Under the pieces are notes generated by a model that did not search any database, had not been told where the DNA came from, and saw only the letters and a list, made by a program, of their open reading frames with translations. Source: Pardosa pseudoannulata (lineage: Eukaryota; Arthropoda; Arachnida; Araneae; Lycosidae). Taken from it: a DNA stretch of 64,000 nucleotides. Below are positions 63,289 to 64,000 of this stretch, piece by piece (the first letter of the stretch is position 1; each line of letters starts with the position of its first letter). The stretch covers positions 96,480,262 through 96,544,261 of the forward strand of contig CM063507.1 of NCBI GenBank assembly GCA_032207245.1, read 5' to 3'. Made by a program: the position numbers and the translations under genes.

Positions 63289-64000
63289 CTGAGAAAAAAG
63301 AAACAGAAGAAAAATGTAAAGATATTCAATGCAATTCAATTATTATATACACTAGAAATATATTTAACAGTCACACAATTTAAAGAGTTACAATACTAAA
63401 TATAAGTTGGTTTTTTAATTTAATATATTACACTTATTTATCTTTGTACATTAATCTAAACAATTGAATGTCAAGTATATAAAAGGCATATGACTGTAAG
63501 ACATTAAAAATAATACTTTACTTCACAAAAATTATAAATAATTAATAAGGTAAACATTATGAAAACTATGGTTTGTAAAATAATATACAGAATATCTTGA
63601 TATAAGTAATATATATTTTCTCTTTTCCTGGGAACTGAACCCTATCCCTAATAGCTTATATAATGTGTATAATGTCCGATGCTTAACTTTAAAAATCATG
63701 CAAGCATCATTTTATACAACATAACAATAATTAATATCAATAATTATTTCACTCTACATTAATATCTTTCAAAGACAATAATATCACTTGACTACAACTT
63801 ATAATTCAAATATTACCAAAAATAAGATAAAATTTGCAAAAGTTTTGACTTAAAAACTTTGAATTTTAAAAAGTTTAATAATTTGTTTGAGGAATGCTAA
63901 ATACATAACACATATTAAAAAAAAAATTAGATTAAAATAGTATTGTTTTCAACTATAAAATGTAAGACTGAACTGTAATGTAAAATCTAACTTCCAATCA
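63289..64000. other. Intron, right edge of window
   Basis: AT-rich. No upstream exon recognised on the minus strand. The preceding exon must lie to the right of the window. Confidence 0.5.

Overview
The window is the middle of one large, intron-rich animal gene on the minus strand. It encodes part of an LDL-receptor-related protein, and the best match is LRP1. Twenty-five intact exons can be followed from about 63.3 kb down to 0.5 kb. Every junction is phase-compatible except across one damaged interval between 14.6 and 6.0 kb. Together the intact exons encode about 1,230 codons. Both the 5' exons (to the right) and the 3' exons (to the left) lie outside the window, so there is no start codon, stop codon or promoter here.

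In protein order the exons give eight LDL-receptor class A (LA) repeats (63.3-45.3 kb), two EGF modules (42.9 and 40.1 kb), a complete YWTD beta-propeller (37.7-29.9 kb), one EGF (26.1 kb), a second propeller (21.5-14.6 kb), then a third propeller (6.0-0.5 kb). Eight LA repeats, two EGFs and then propellers is the layout of ligand-binding cluster II of LRP1. LRP4 also has eight LA repeats. The first propeller decides for LRP1, because the stretches [33 protein letters not shown] and WTDWRTN are LRP1-like as I remember that family. The product would be a type I endocytic receptor; the extracellular part seen here binds and internalises protease, lipoprotein and growth-factor ligands.

The most unusual feature lies between the second and third propellers. 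The two exons expected there, an EGF and the opening of the third propeller, are present as recognisable but disabled relics at 12.67-12.56 and 12.48-12.37 kb. They carry in-frame stops and a frame mismatch, while the exons on both sides are intact and in the same phase. Either the gene is losing this module by exon skipping, or two adjacent exons carry sequence errors.

The introns are AT-rich and full of mobile-element debris. This includes four copies of a roughly 790-bp CAGGG-ended element with perfect 6-bp target duplications and two copies of a second CAGGG family with 5-bp duplications. There is also a complete non-autonomous Helitron, remnants of Tigger/pogo, Tc1, PIF/Harbinger and probably piggyBac, several tRNA-derived SINEs, a near-perfect 1,116-bp tandem duplication and many (AT)n tracts.

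The organism is a metazoan with an AT-rich genome, kilobase-scale introns and an arthropod-like mix of DNA transposons and tRNA SINEs. An arthropod, perhaps a chelicerate, is plausible, but the sequence alone does not settle this.
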